Origin: Allorhizobium sonneratiae
GTDB lineage: Bacteria > Pseudomonadota > Alphaproteobacteria > Rhizobiales > Rhizobiaceae
Assembly (NCBI RefSeq): GCF_023700755.1
Contig: NZ_JAMKOJ010000001.1
Coordinates: 372,001-436,000, forward strand
Length of the DNA: 64,000 nt
Reading direction: 5' to 3'
Part shown: positions 39,262 through 48,073 of the stretch, one piece after another
Layout of the letters: each line of letters begins with the position of its first letter
Numbering within the stretch: the first letter of the stretch is position 1
Notes under the pieces: generated by a model
What the model saw: the letters and a program-made list of their open reading frames with translations, nothing else
What the model was told of the DNA's origin: nothing
The model's database searches: none
Translations under genes and position numbers: made by a program

Positions 39262-41967
39262 TCATGCGATAATTTTTTGTGCCGCTTCCATGCGGTTCTT
39301 CATCAACAGTGTGAAGAGGTCGTCGGCGCTCATTGGTCGGGCCAGCGCATAGCCCTGCAGCGTATGGCAGCCAAGATCGCGCAGAATGTGGGCGTGCTGC
39401 ATGGTCTCGACCCCTTCGGCGACGATCTCGATGCCGAGAGAGCGGCCGATTTCAACAATGGAGCCGATCAGGCGGCGCTGTTTCGGGCTTTCCAGTATGG
39501 GCAGCGTCAACTGGCGATCGATTTTCAGCCGTCGCGGCGACAGTTTCAGCAGACTGAGGATCGATGAATAGCCGGTGCCGAAATCGTCGATTTCAATGTC
39601 GATGCCAAGCGCCTTGACCCGGTCGATGGCAATGGCAGCGGCTTCTCCCTTGTCATCGAAGGAAATCGACTCCAGAAGCTCGAAGGACAGGCCACTTTCT
39701 GGCAGGTCCAGCAGTGACAGACGGTCCGTCAGGTCATCCTCGAACAGGCGCTGGGCAGAGATGTTGACGGCGATATTGGGAATGGGAAGGTCATGGGCCT
39801 TCCAGCGCCGGGCCTCGGCCAGTGCCTGCTGCAGCACGGCATCGTCGATATCGGCCATCACATTCAGGCTTTCAGCGACCGTCAGAAAGGCGCTGGGGGG
39901 CAACAGCCCAAGCTCTGGGTGCATCCATCGGGCCAGTGCCTCGACACCGGTCACGGTCAGGCTGCGGGCGTCGAACTGCGGTTGGAAATAAGCGATGAAA
40001 TCCTGATTTTCCAGAGAGCGCAAAATCGCATCGGCTGTGCGCTTGGTTAAAAGTGTGGCCTCCTTCAGCGTATCATTGAAGAATTCCACCCTGTTCTTGC
40101 CGCGGCGCTTGGCCTCGTAAAGGGCAATATCGGCATTGATCAGCGCCTGCTCGGCATTGCCTGGGCCGCTCATTGTCATGGCAATGCCGATACTGGCGCC
40201 GACACGGCATTCCTGCCCTTCGAAAACAAGGGGTTTGTTAATGGCGGTAATGATGGCCTGGGCAATGTCGCGCACGGCCGTTGCGGCATCCTCGCCGGTG
40301 AGAACGACAATGAATTCATCACCGCCGATGCGGGCGGCAAAATGGCCATCGCCAGCAGCGGTACGGATCTGACGGGCCGTGTGGCGCAGCATGGCGTCGC
40401 CAGCGGCGTGACCGAGCGTGTCGTTGATTTCCTTGAACCGGTCCAGATCGATATGAAGAAGGGCAATGGCTCGGGCCGTTTTCTGTGGATCGGCAATACC
40501 GGACAGATAAAGATCGAGATAACGGCGATTGCCCAGTTCTGTCAGCGGATCGTGCAGAGAGGTATATTCCATCGCCTTGCGGGCGTCTTCCAATTCACGA
40601 TTGCGCTTTTCCAGCGCGGTCTTGGCGGCTTTAAGCTCGTCCTGCAGTTCCATATCGGCGGTCACGTTCCAGTTGACGCCAACCATTTTCTTGCGGAAGT
40701 GCGAATCGCGGTAAATCGTCCCGAAGGCGCGAATATGGCGGACACGACCAGCCCGATCGAGAATGCGGAACTGGGTGACATAGGGATTGTTGTTGCGCAG
40801 AGAGTCGAGAAGCGTCATTTCCGCCATGTCGCGATCGTCTGGATGCAGCATTTCACTCCAGTCGGTCGTGGTCTGGATGGTCTTCTCGGCGGCAACGTCA
40901 TAAAGATGATACATCCGGCTGTCCCAGACCAGATTTGTATTGCCGATATCCATTTCCCATACGCCGATCTTGGAGGCATCGAGAGCAAGCTGAAGTCTCT
41001 GGGATATTGTTCTCAGGTCGCGCTTCTGCTGATTGAGTTCCGTGATATGGGTCTGCCGCTCCTGCATGAGGCGCGCGGCCCACAAGAGCGGTGTGATGAC
41101 GCTGAGAACCAGCAGGAACATCAAGGTCCGCTTTGCCCATATATCAGGCGGCGAAAGTGGCCAGCCCTGTTTCGGGGCGGCAGCGATGATCCAGTTGCGG
41201 GGTCCGAGATTGACCTCGACCCGAACCGCCGAGCCCTGCATCAGCGCCTTGTCACCGTAAAACAGGTGCGGCGATGTATGACCGCTCTGATCCTGCTCAT
41301 AAAGGGCTATGTCGAGATTGAGATCGGTCAGGCCGCTGTCCTTGAGCAGGCGCTCCACATCAACTGTCGCCATCACCATGCCATTTGGCCTGGTCGGGCT
41401 GAACAGGAGGGTTTGCCGTCCCTGCTCGGATGTCAGGTTCATCGGATAAAAGATCAGAAGGGTCTGTTTGCCCATGGCGTCTGTGAAGGGGCTGGTCACC
41501 ACCGGGCTGTTGGTCGATAAAGCCAGAGAACCCGCCTGATCGTCTACCGACGAGGTACGGTAGCTGCGCCCGATCATCCGGTTGTTATGCATCAGCGGAA
41601 AGGCCATCGTCACGATGTCATTGCGGATCACCATGAGATTCAGCAGGCTCACGGGACGGGAAAAAATCCTGCGGCCAATTTCTCCAAAGCGGCCCTGATC
41701 CATATCCGGTTCGGTTTCGACGATGCTGGCCACACCCTGCAGCAGCTTGATATCGGCCTTGATATTGCCTTCAAGCCGGGCGCGGATCGGGCTCAGCATG
41801 TCGTTGATGGAGGATCGGAGGCTTTCAACATAGGATTGCCGATAGTCGTTATCGGCCATTTTCAAGGCAAAGAAAATGCCGATGCAAATCACCAGCACAG
41901 GCCAATAGAAGCCGAACGAGCGGAGAGAAAGGCGTTCTTGTCCCTTTTTTTCTCCAGTCGGCATCAT
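39262..41967 (-). CDS. membrane sensor PAS-GGDEF-EAL protein
   Basis: 901-residue c-di-GMP enzyme. TM1 is at 19-36, a periplasmic CHASE-like sensor at about 40-278, TM2 at 281-300, and a coiled coil follows. A PAS domain with PAC end lies at about 325-440, GGDEF at 548-552 (ARIGGDEFIVVL) and EAL at 676-678 (TGVEALARWMHPELG). Both catalytic motifs are intact, so synthesis and hydrolysis are both possible. No RxxD site precedes GGDEF. Its promoter region to the right is long and AT-rich. It splits the pyrimidine genes into two groups. Confidence 0.9.
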   Translation of the reverse strand: MMPTGEKKGQERLSLRSFGFYWPVLVICIGIFFALKMADNDYRQSYVESLRSSINDMLSPIRARLEGNIKADIKLLQGVASIVETEPDMDQGRFGEIGRRIFSRPVSLLNLMVIRNDIVTMAFPLMHNNRMIGRSYRTSSVDDQAGSLALSTNSPVVTSPFTDAMGKQTLLIFYPMNLTSEQGRQTLLFSPTRPNGMVMATVDVERLLKDSGLTDLNLDIALYEQDQSGHTSPHLFYGDKALMQGSAVRVEVNLGPRNWIIAAAPKQGWPLSPPDIWAKRTLMFLLVLSVITPLLWAARLMQERQTHITELNQQKRDLRTISQRLQLALDASKIGVWEMDIGNTNLVWDSRMYHLYDVAAEKTIQTTTDWSEMLHPDDRDMAEMTLLDSLRNNNPYVTQFRILDRAGRVRHIRAFGTIYRDSHFRKKMVGVNWNVTADMELQDELKAAKTALEKRNRELEDARKAMEYTSLHDPLTELGNRRYLDLYLSGIADPQKTARAIALLHIDLDRFKEINDTLGHAAGDAMLRHTARQIRTAAGDGHFAARIGGDEFIVVLTGEDAATAVRDIAQAIITAINKPLVFEGQECRVGASIGIAMTMSGPGNAEQALINADIALYEAKRRGKNRVEFFNDTLKEATLLTKRTADAILRSLENQDFIAYFQPQFDARSLTVTGVEALARWMHPELGLLPPSAFLTVAESLNVMADIDDAVLQQALAEARRWKAHDLPIPNIAVNISAQRLFEDDLTDRLSLLDLPESGLSFELLESISFDDKGEAAAIAIDRVKALGIDIEIDDFGTGYSSILSLLKLSPRRLKIDRQLTLPILESPKQRRLIGSIVEIGRSLGIEIVAEGVETMQHAHILRDLGCHTLQGYALARPMSADDLFTLLMKNRMEAAQKIIA

Positions 41968-42500
41968 GGCAGATGGCGATCCTTCATGTTGAGTGCTGAT
42001 ATTGCCATTATCGTTTATCCGCGAAAGCCTATAGGGATAATATCATGTCTGGTCGAGTGTATTTCGCGATCATGACCTGTGATTGTACCCGCTCTTTCGC
42101 ATAGGTATGCGGTTCATTACAATCGGCATGATGTAGCGGTGTTTATTGTCTTATCAATCGTCTTGTCTCATGCCTGCAAGCGTGCCCCTGACAAAGCTCT
42201 CCGGCAACCTCATTTCAACTTTAAGGACTGCAACTCATGAAAGTAAAATACAGCCCTTGCAATACTGCAATAGAGTTTATTGTTAGATTGAATAATGACG
42301 ACACGAAATATTTTATAAATCCTGAATCTCTCTGAAAAGCTGGAGGATTTCAAAGATGAATATCAGTAATTACTGATATGGATTGACGGCTGAGCGCTTT
42401 TGCCGCCATTTGCATTATTTTTTGCTAATTAATATGAAATACTAAGCGTTTGCATGGTATGTGCAGGTTGCATGGAAGTGCAGGTGAGAGCGTCCCGCAC
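41968..42500. other. AT-rich intergenic region
   Basis: Roughly 500 bp with no convincing gene between the c-di-GMP sensor and the preA end. The leader of the sensor gene must start here. A minus-strand frame at 42442-42696 overlaps the hairpin repeat and is not protein-like. Confidence 0.5.
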
Positions 42501-42600
42501 GATGCTCTAAAGCATGCCGCGTTTTATTGTCCTCAATAAAACGATACAGCGCCATGCGCCATATTTGGCGCATGGCGCTGTAAAACCTGTCTTGCATGGC
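42501..42600. repeat. composite hairpin repeat, copy 2
   Basis: Two perfect tandem hairpins: CGTTTTATTG/CAATAAAACG with a 4-nt loop (42520-42543), and a 16-bp stem beginning acagcgccatg with a tatt loop (42546-42581). The second shares GCCATGCG/CGCATGGC with the element at 24302-24327, and the first shares ttttattgagg with 24354-24379, in reversed order. It lies about 180 nt after preA and may end that operon. Confidence 0.75.
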
Positions 42601-42759
42601 AGCAGGCATATCGGCGTTTCGTGTCACCAATGAAACGGTAACGCATATGCGAAAAGGAAAGCACAAAGCGGATTGCCGTGAACGTCTTGACGTCAATCCG
42701 CTTCAATGTGGCTTCGAAGCCCGTCCGGTTTGGAGGGATGCAGGCGTGCGAAAGGTGGT

Positions 42760-44073
42760 TTATTCTGCGGCCTGCACCGCCATCGGGTTGTTGGGATGGG
42801 TCGTCCAGTTGGCATAGGTCGGATCGACCGGTTTACCCGTGCGCTGGTCCAGCGTTCCCGGCTCCAGTCCGACCATGGTGATGCAGTTTTCCACCGGACA
42901 GACATTGACGCAGAGATTGCAGCCGACGCATTCGTCTTCCATCACCTCGAACTTGCGCAGGCCATCGACGATGCTGGTGATCGCCTGATGCGAGGTGTCC
43001 TCGCAGGCGATATGACAGCGGCCGCATTTGATGCAGGCATCCTGATCGATATGGGCCTTGGCGACATAGTTGAGGTTCAGGTATTTCCAGTCGGTGACAT
43101 TGGGCACGGCGCGACCGCAAATGTCGTCGAGTGTCTTGTGGCCTTTTGCGTCCATCCAGTCGGACAGGCCCGAGATCATCTCCTGCACGATTTTGAAGCC
43201 ATAGGTCATGGCGGCGGTGCAGACCTGCACGTTCCCGGCACCCAAAGCCAGAAATTCTGCCGCATCCCGCCAGGTGGTGACGCCGCCGATGCCGGAGATC
43301 GGCAGGCCGTAGGTTTCGCTATCCCGGGCGATTTCCGAGACCATGTTGAGCGCGATCGGCTTGACGGCCGGGCCGCAATAGCCACCATGGCTGCCCTTGC
43401 CGCCAACGGTTGGGACGGGCGCGAAACTGTCGAGATCGACTGAGACGATGGAATTGATCGTGTTGATCAGCGAGACGGCATCGGTGCCGCCGCGTTTTGC
43501 CGCACGCGCCGGATGGCGGATATCGGTGATGTTCGGTGTCAGCTTGGTGATGACCGGCATGCGGGTATATTGCTTGCACCAGCGCACCACCATTTCGATA
43601 TATTCCGGCACCTGACCGACGGCGGAACCCATGCCGCGCTCGCTCATGCCGTGCGGACAGCCGAAATTGAGCTCAATGCCGTCCGCGCCGGTTTCCTCGA
43701 CCAGCGGCAGGATTGCCTTCCACTCTTCCTCGACACAAGGGACCATGATCGAGGCGATCAGCGCCCGGTCCGGCCAGTTCATCTTGACCTGCTTCATTTC
43801 CTGAAGATTGACCTGAAGTGGCCGGTCGGTGATCAGCTCGATATTGTTGAGGCCGAGCAGGCGACGGTCGGCACCAAAGATCGCGCCGTAGCGCGGGCCG
43901 TTGACATTGACGACCGGTGGGCCTTCCGAGCCGAGCGTTTTCCACACAACGCCACCCCAGCCCGCCTTGAAGGCGCGCTCGACATTATAGGCCTTGTCGG
44001 TTGGCGGGGCCGAGGCCAGCCAGAAGGGATTGGGCGATTTGATGCCGACGAAATTGTTACGAAGATCTGCCAT
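42760..44073 (-). CDS. preA: dihydropyrimidine dehydrogenase subunit PreA
   Basis: 437-residue catalytic subunit: an FMN-binding dihydroorotate-dehydrogenase-like barrel followed by two [4Fe-4S] clusters. FGCPHGMSERGMGSAVGQVP is the active-site loop with the conserved Cys, and the ferredoxin motifs are CIKCGRCHIAC and CVGCNLCVNVC. It reduces uracil and thymine with electrons from PreT. The upstream preT gene ends 17 nt away. Confidence 0.94.
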   Translation of the reverse strand: MADLRNNFVGIKSPNPFWLASAPPTDKAYNVERAFKAGWGGVVWKTLGSEGPPVVNVNGPRYGAIFGADRRLLGLNNIELITDRPLQVNLQEMKQVKMNWPDRALIASIMVPCVEEEWKAILPLVEETGADGIELNFGCPHGMSERGMGSAVGQVPEYIEMVVRWCKQYTRMPVITKLTPNITDIRHPARAAKRGGTDAVSLINTINSIVSVDLDSFAPVPTVGGKGSHGGYCGPAVKPIALNMVSEIARDSETYGLPISGIGGVTTWRDAAEFLALGAGNVQVCTAAMTYGFKIVQEMISGLSDWMDAKGHKTLDDICGRAVPNVTDWKYLNLNYVAKAHIDQDACIKCGRCHIACEDTSHQAITSIVDGLRKFEVMEDECVGCNLCVNVCPVENCITMVGLEPGTLDQRTGKPVDPTYANWTTHPNNPMAVQAAE

Positions 44074-44090
44074 GGTTCACTCCCTCCGGC

Positions 44091-45452
44091 TCAGGCGACA
44101 GCGCTGACGCCGGCCACACTTGCGGCCAACGTCCGGTTGATGCTCTCGGCCGCATCGCGGCCCATGGCGACGGCGGAGACGGTCAGGTCCTGTCCGCCGG
44201 TGGCGCAGTCGCCACCAGCCCAGACACCGGGAAGAGAGGTGCGGCCTTCCGCGTCTATGGCGATCTTGCCGCCTGTCAGCGTCAGCATGTCCTGTCCCTG
44301 AGGGTCGAGTTTCTGGCCGATGGCAACGAGGATCTGGTCGGCCTTGATCTCGGTGCTGTGGCCGGTCCCTTTCATCAGCCCGTTTTCCAGATGGGTGTAT
44401 TCGAAGCGGATGGCCGAGACGTGGCCGTGATGATGCAGGACCTCCTTCGGTTGCAGCCAGTGGCGGATGGTCACGCCCTTCGAGGCGGCGAGGTTCTGTT
44501 CGTAATCCGAAGCATTCATGTGCTCTTTGCCGCGGCGATAGCAGATGGTGACGTTTTCGGCACCGAGCAGTTTTGCCTGTATGGCGGCGTCAATCGCAGT
44601 CATGCCGCCGCCGATGACAACGACGTCACGGCCCACAGGCACATCACCCTTGTTTTCGGCCTGACGCAGATGGGCGATGAATTCTACCGCGTCCATGACC
44701 CCATTGGTGTCTGCGCCGGGAATAGCGAGCATATTGACATTGCCCAGGCCGGTGCCGAGGAAAACGGCGTCGAAACTCTGCCGCAGCTCGTCCAGGGTGA
44801 TGTCGCGGCCAAGCATCTGGCCGTTGGCCACATCAATATTGCCGATGGCGAGAATATAATCGACCTCCTTCTGCGCAAAATCATCGGCGGTCTTGTAGGC
44901 GGCGATACCATATTCGTTGAGGCCGCCCGCCTTTTCGCGGGCATCGAAGATCGTCACGTCATGGCCGTGGAGCGCCAGCCGATGGGCGCAGGCAAGGCCG
45001 GCTGGTCCTGCGCCAACCACGGCAACGCGTTTTCCCGTCGATGCGGCAGGCTGATAAAACTGGTGCCCCTGTTCCATGGCAAGATCGGTGGCATAGCGTT
45101 GCAGGCGGCCAATTTCCACCGGGCGCTCTTCCGCTGTGTTGCGCACACAGGCCTGTTCGCAGAGCTGTTCGGTGGGACAGACGCGGGCGCACATGCCGCC
45201 TAAAATATTCTGGTCGAAAATCGTCTTGGCCGACCCTGTCGGATTGCCCGTGGCGATCTGGCGGATGAACAGCGGAATGTCGATCGTGGTCGGACAGGCC
45301 GTCATGCAGGGCGCGTCGTGACAGAAATAGCAGCGGTCCGCCGCCACAAGCGCTTCATGGCCCCCAAGACGCGGATGAAGATCGGAAAAATGACGAGCAT
45401 AATCGGCAGCCTCAAGCCGCCCGGCCTTCAGGCCCGGTTCCAGTTTTCGCAT
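44091..45452 (-). CDS. preT: dihydropyrimidine dehydrogenase subunit PreT
   Basis: 453-residue NAD(P)H- and FAD-binding partner, related to the small subunit of glutamate synthase. N-terminal cysteine clusters (CYFCHDAPCMTACPT and CARVCPTEQLCEQACV) hold Fe-S centres, GAGPAGLACAHRLALHG is the FAD fold, and GGGMTAIDAA is the NAD(P) fold. With preA it catalyses the first step of reductive pyrimidine degradation. A second RutR-like box lies 54-69 nt upstream. Confidence 0.93.
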   Translation of the reverse strand: MRKLEPGLKAGRLEAADYARHFSDLHPRLGGHEALVAADRCYFCHDAPCMTACPTTIDIPLFIRQIATGNPTGSAKTIFDQNILGGMCARVCPTEQLCEQACVRNTAEERPVEIGRLQRYATDLAMEQGHQFYQPAASTGKRVAVVGAGPAGLACAHRLALHGHDVTIFDAREKAGGLNEYGIAAYKTADDFAQKEVDYILAIGNIDVANGQMLGRDITLDELRQSFDAVFLGTGLGNVNMLAIPGADTNGVMDAVEFIAHLRQAENKGDVPVGRDVVVIGGGMTAIDAAIQAKLLGAENVTICYRRGKEHMNASDYEQNLAASKGVTIRHWLQPKEVLHHHGHVSAIRFEYTHLENGLMKGTGHSTEIKADQILVAIGQKLDPQGQDMLTLTGGKIAIDAEGRTSLPGVWAGGDCATGGQDLTVSAVAMGRDAAESINRTLAASVAGVSAVA

Positions 45453-45505
45453 CGCAGTTCCCTTTTTATTCGAGCGATGAAGCGATGGTAGCGCAGGGAA
45501 AAATT

Positions 45506-45521
45506 TTTATCAAACGGTAAA
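45506..45521. promoter_or_regulatory. second RutR-like box, preT promoter
   Basis: TTTATCAAACGGTAAA fits 10 of 14 defined positions of TTGACCA-N2-TGGTCAA and shares the GGTAAA half with the site at 37415-37430. It lies between the divergent preT and DUF2325 genes. Confidence 0.4.
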
Positions 45522-45647
45522 AAATGCTTCGGGATTGAAAAACGCAGGAAAAACATGAGTGAAAATATCAACTATATACTTTACTCTTTTTGTCATGTTT
45601 TGTAGAGTGCCTTTCATCGGCACAGCGGCAGAAGAAAAAGGCAGGAC

Positions 45648-46055
45648 ATGGCGAAAAAACGCAGACATGAAGAGAACAAGACGGCGCAGGCTCCGGCCCG
45701 GGACGACAACCGCACGGCCAGTGACATCAAAAGCTTTCTTTATGTCGGCGGTCGCGATTGTCAGGTCGCGCATCTGCGGCAGATCGCGACAAATTTTGGG
45801 GCAGAACTGATCCACCATGACGGGGGACTGCGCGAGGCGGTTTCGCGAATAGATACGGTTTTGCCCTCGGTCGATTGCGTCTTCTGTCCGATTGACTGCA
45901 TCAGCCACGATGCGTGTCTGAGGGTCAAGAATGGCTGCAAGAAGTTTGGCAAGGCCTTCATTCCCCTGCGCAACGGCTCGAAATCCAGCCTGGAGCGCGC
46001 CTTGCAGACGCTGAACGAGAAAAGTGAGAGCAATGAGCGAGATCAGGGACGGTGA
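45648..46055 (+). CDS. DUF2325 domain protein
   Basis: 135 residues: a basic N-terminal tail, then a DUF2325 core (SFLYVGGRDCQVAHLRQIAT, then LIHHDGGLREAVSRI, then DCVFCPIDCISHDACLRVK). Conserved cysteines in CPIDCISHDAC suggest metal binding. Function unknown. It overlaps the following small gene by 23 nt. Confidence 0.8.
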   Translation: MAKKRRHEENKTAQAPARDDNRTASDIKSFLYVGGRDCQVAHLRQIATNFGAELIHHDGGLREAVSRIDTVLPSVDCVFCPIDCISHDACLRVKNGCKKFGKAFIPLRNGSKSSLERALQTLNEKSESNERDQGR

Positions 46056-46311
46056 GTTTGTCATCGAACTACACAAGGCCATGGCTTTCGATCCAGAAAA
46101 CCGCGCCATCGAACTTTACGAACGCGACGAGGATCGCAGCGCGCGCCAGGCGATGATGGCCGAGATCCTGCGTCTGCCCGCTTTGCATGAACGCAAGGTT
46201 GATCGCACACGCCAGCTTGCCGATGGCGCCTGCCGGATGCGTCTCAAAGCAGTGATTTTGCCCTTTCCGCAGCCGCGCTGGCAAAGAAATGCACTTGGTC
46301 GAAAAGGCTGA
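46033..46311 (+). CDS. unrecognised small protein
   Basis: 92 residues (MSEIRDGEFVIELHKAMAFD...), acidic in the first half and basic at the C-terminus, no transmembrane segment. It overlaps the DUF2325 stop, which suggests coupled translation. I do not recognise the family. Confidence 0.5.
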   Translation: MSEIRDGEFVIELHKAMAFDPENRAIELYERDEDRSARQAMMAEILRLPALHERKVDRTRQLADGACRMRLKAVILPFPQPRWQRNALGRKG

Positions 46312-46319
46312 GCAGCTCT

Positions 46320-46691
46320 TTACATGAGAAAAAGCGTCGCCGTCAGAGTCATCCAGCCGATGATCAGGCTGATGCCCCCGATCGGAGCGGCCATGGGAAA
46401 CAGGCTTGCGCCGGTAAACTGTTTCATCACCAGATCGCCACAAAACAAAAGCACGCCGAAAGACAGGATCAACCCGCATAAGGTTGCTGTGGGCAATTTC
46501 TCATGGGCAAGATAGAGCGCCAGCACTGCCGGTGCATGGCACAGGGCAATGAAGGAGGCCGGTTGCAGCAGATTGATCGTGCCGCTCATATGGGCGGCGG
46601 CGGCGGCCATGCCGACCCCTGACGCGCCGAAAAGACCAGTGGTGAGCAAGAGGGCAGGGCGCAGGACATCGAGACTGGAAAGCAAGGCCAC
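46320..46691 (-). CDS. DUF423 membrane protein
   Basis: About 123 residues with four transmembrane segments. The pattern LLLTTGLFGASGVGMAAAAAH followed by FCGDLVMKQFTG is the DUF423/YgdD family. The GTG at 46691 has a strong AAGGAG seven bases upstream and lies 4 nt from the haemoglobin stop; the frame further upstream belongs to the other gene. Function unknown. Confidence 0.8.
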   Translation of the reverse strand: MALLSSLDVLRPALLLTTGLFGASGVGMAAAAAHMSGTINLLQPASFIALCHAPAVLALYLAHEKLPTATLCGLILSFGVLLFCGDLVMKQFTGASLFPMAAPIGGISLIIGWMTLTATLFLM

Positions 46692-46695
46692 CGGA

Positions 46696-47088
46696 TCACT
46701 CCTTGTTCTGCATGTGATGGGCAAGTTTTTCGATCGGACCCCAGATGATCTCCCGCAGTTTGGGATGATCGACCGTCTCTTCGAGGGCGCGGCGAAAGCA
46801 TAAAAGCCATTCATCCCGTTCCTGCGGTCCGATTTCGGCAACGAAATGGCGTCGCCGAAGCATGGGATGGCCATGTTTTTGCATATAGACCGGTGGACCG
46901 CCGAGATAGCCGGTCAAATAATCGTAAAGCTTTTCTTCGCTCTCGGTCAGGCTTTCGGGATGGATGGCCCGGCAGCGTGCCGCCTCAGGCAGCGTGTCCA
47001 TCAACTGGTAGAAGCGGCGGGTGAGCGCCTTGACCGTCTCGTCCCCGCCAATCGCCTCATAAAGCGTGATGGTCTTCTCTTCACTCAC
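46696..47088 (-). CDS. truncated haemoglobin, group II-like
   Basis: About 130 residues from the GTG at 47088, which follows GGAAGGG. LYEAIGGDETVKALTRRFYQ starts the 2/2 globin fold; HPMLRRRH contains the proximal His region and ERDEWLLCF the conserved Trp. Tyr in RFYQLMD is at the B10 region. Such haemoglobins bind O2 or NO. Longer starts at 47148 or 47169 add an N-tail. It is co-transcribed with DUF423. Confidence 0.85.
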   Translation of the reverse strand: MSEEKTITLYEAIGGDETVKALTRRFYQLMDTLPEAARCRAIHPESLTESEEKLYDYLTGYLGGPPVYMQKHGHPMLRRRHFVAEIGPQERDEWLLCFRRALEETVDHPKLREIIWGPIEKLAHHMQNKE

Positions 47089-47242
47089 TGCCTGCCCTTC
47101 CATGCCAGAAACGACATGAGATCGGCGCGAAAGCGCTGTTTGATCCATGTCGTGTTGACTGTCGTTCACTCTGGCAAGTTTTTCGATTCACCGCAATGCG
47201 GCATGACGTCAGCTTGGCTCAACTCGCTGAAATTGCAGGGCA

Positions 47243-47695
47243 TCAATTGAAATAGGGGCTCCAGCCTTCTGGCGTCCAGGTTGTTTGAGGATTGTCCGTT
47301 GCAACGGGACCTTCCAGAATATAGGGCTGATTTGCGGTGATTTCGGCAATTGTGGTTTGGCACTGGGTGACGAGCTTGACGCCGTTCTGGTTGACCACCG
47401 CATAGGTATAGGACCATTGCCACTGCTGGATGGAGTTTTGCGTTTCCAGATTATAAAGGGTGATGAGGAATGTTTCCGATGCCTTTATGGAAGCCAGCGC
47501 CGCCTGAGTGGTTTCCGAACCCGTGGTGCTGGTGGCGACGGTGCTGATGCCACTGAAAAATGGCGAATCTTCGAGCTTCAATTCTTTCTCATCGCCAATG
47601 TTTTTCAAGGTGACGGAGCATTTTGAATTATACCACGGAATGGTCGTTTCATCGCCATCCAGACATGGCGTGGCCGAACCCGGTGTCACGCTCAT
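47243..47695 (-). CDS. unrecognised 150-residue protein
   Basis: Ser/Thr/Gln-rich, beta-strand-like sequence with three cysteines (ATPCLDG, NSKCSVTL, VTQCQTT) and aromatic WQWSYTYAVV. No signal peptide or known motif. It follows the small gene below by 21 nt, so the two look like a pair. Composition differs from the neighbouring housekeeping genes. I do not assign a function. Confidence 0.55.
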   Translation of the reverse strand: MSVTPGSATPCLDGDETTIPWYNSKCSVTLKNIGDEKELKLEDSPFFSGISTVATSTTGSETTQAALASIKASETFLITLYNLETQNSIQQWQWSYTYAVVNQNGVKLVTQCQTTIAEITANQPYILEGPVATDNPQTTWTPEGWSPYFN

Positions 47696-47716
47696 GATGA
47701 TGCTGTTGTTGTTTCC

Positions 47717-47902
47717 TTAAAAAGCCTGCCGCGTTGAGCTTAACAATGTCTGAGAGAGGCCGATTGTGCCGCAATCCTCGGCGGTTTCTGCCTTGATCTT
47801 GATATCGAGTATTTGAGCATCGTCATAGCCGGCATTCCATGTATTGGTGCCGCTGACCCTCAGTTTTGACTGCTGGTGATTTTTTACGATCGTTATTTTC
47901 AT
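47717..47902 (-). CDS. unrecognised 61-residue protein
   Basis: MKITIVKNHQQSKLRVSG opens a short protein with a beta-rich N-half and an AETAEDCGTIGLSQ tail. The start at 47902 has no clear ribosome site; an in-frame ATG at 47923 is also possible. It lies 21 nt before the 150-residue gene, probably in the same transcript. Confidence 0.45.
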   Translation of the reverse strand: MKITIVKNHQQSKLRVSGTNTWNAGYDDAQILDIKIKAETAEDCGTIGLSQTLLSSTRQAF

Positions 47903-48073
47903 GATGCCGTCCTGTCGATTCATCTTGATTGTGATGAATCATGACATGAAGGCGCGGTATCATTCGGTAGCTTTTGTTACAGACGATTTTGAAATTAAGA
48001 AAAAAGTCTTTGCCATCCTGTGTTTAGAAGGGCGCCATGTCTTTATCAAAATCATGGCGCTCCCGCGCAGCAT

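Noticed and set aside
42442..42696. 84-codon minus-strand frame
   Set aside because: It is read across the two perfect hairpins of the repeat and has a random-looking sequence.
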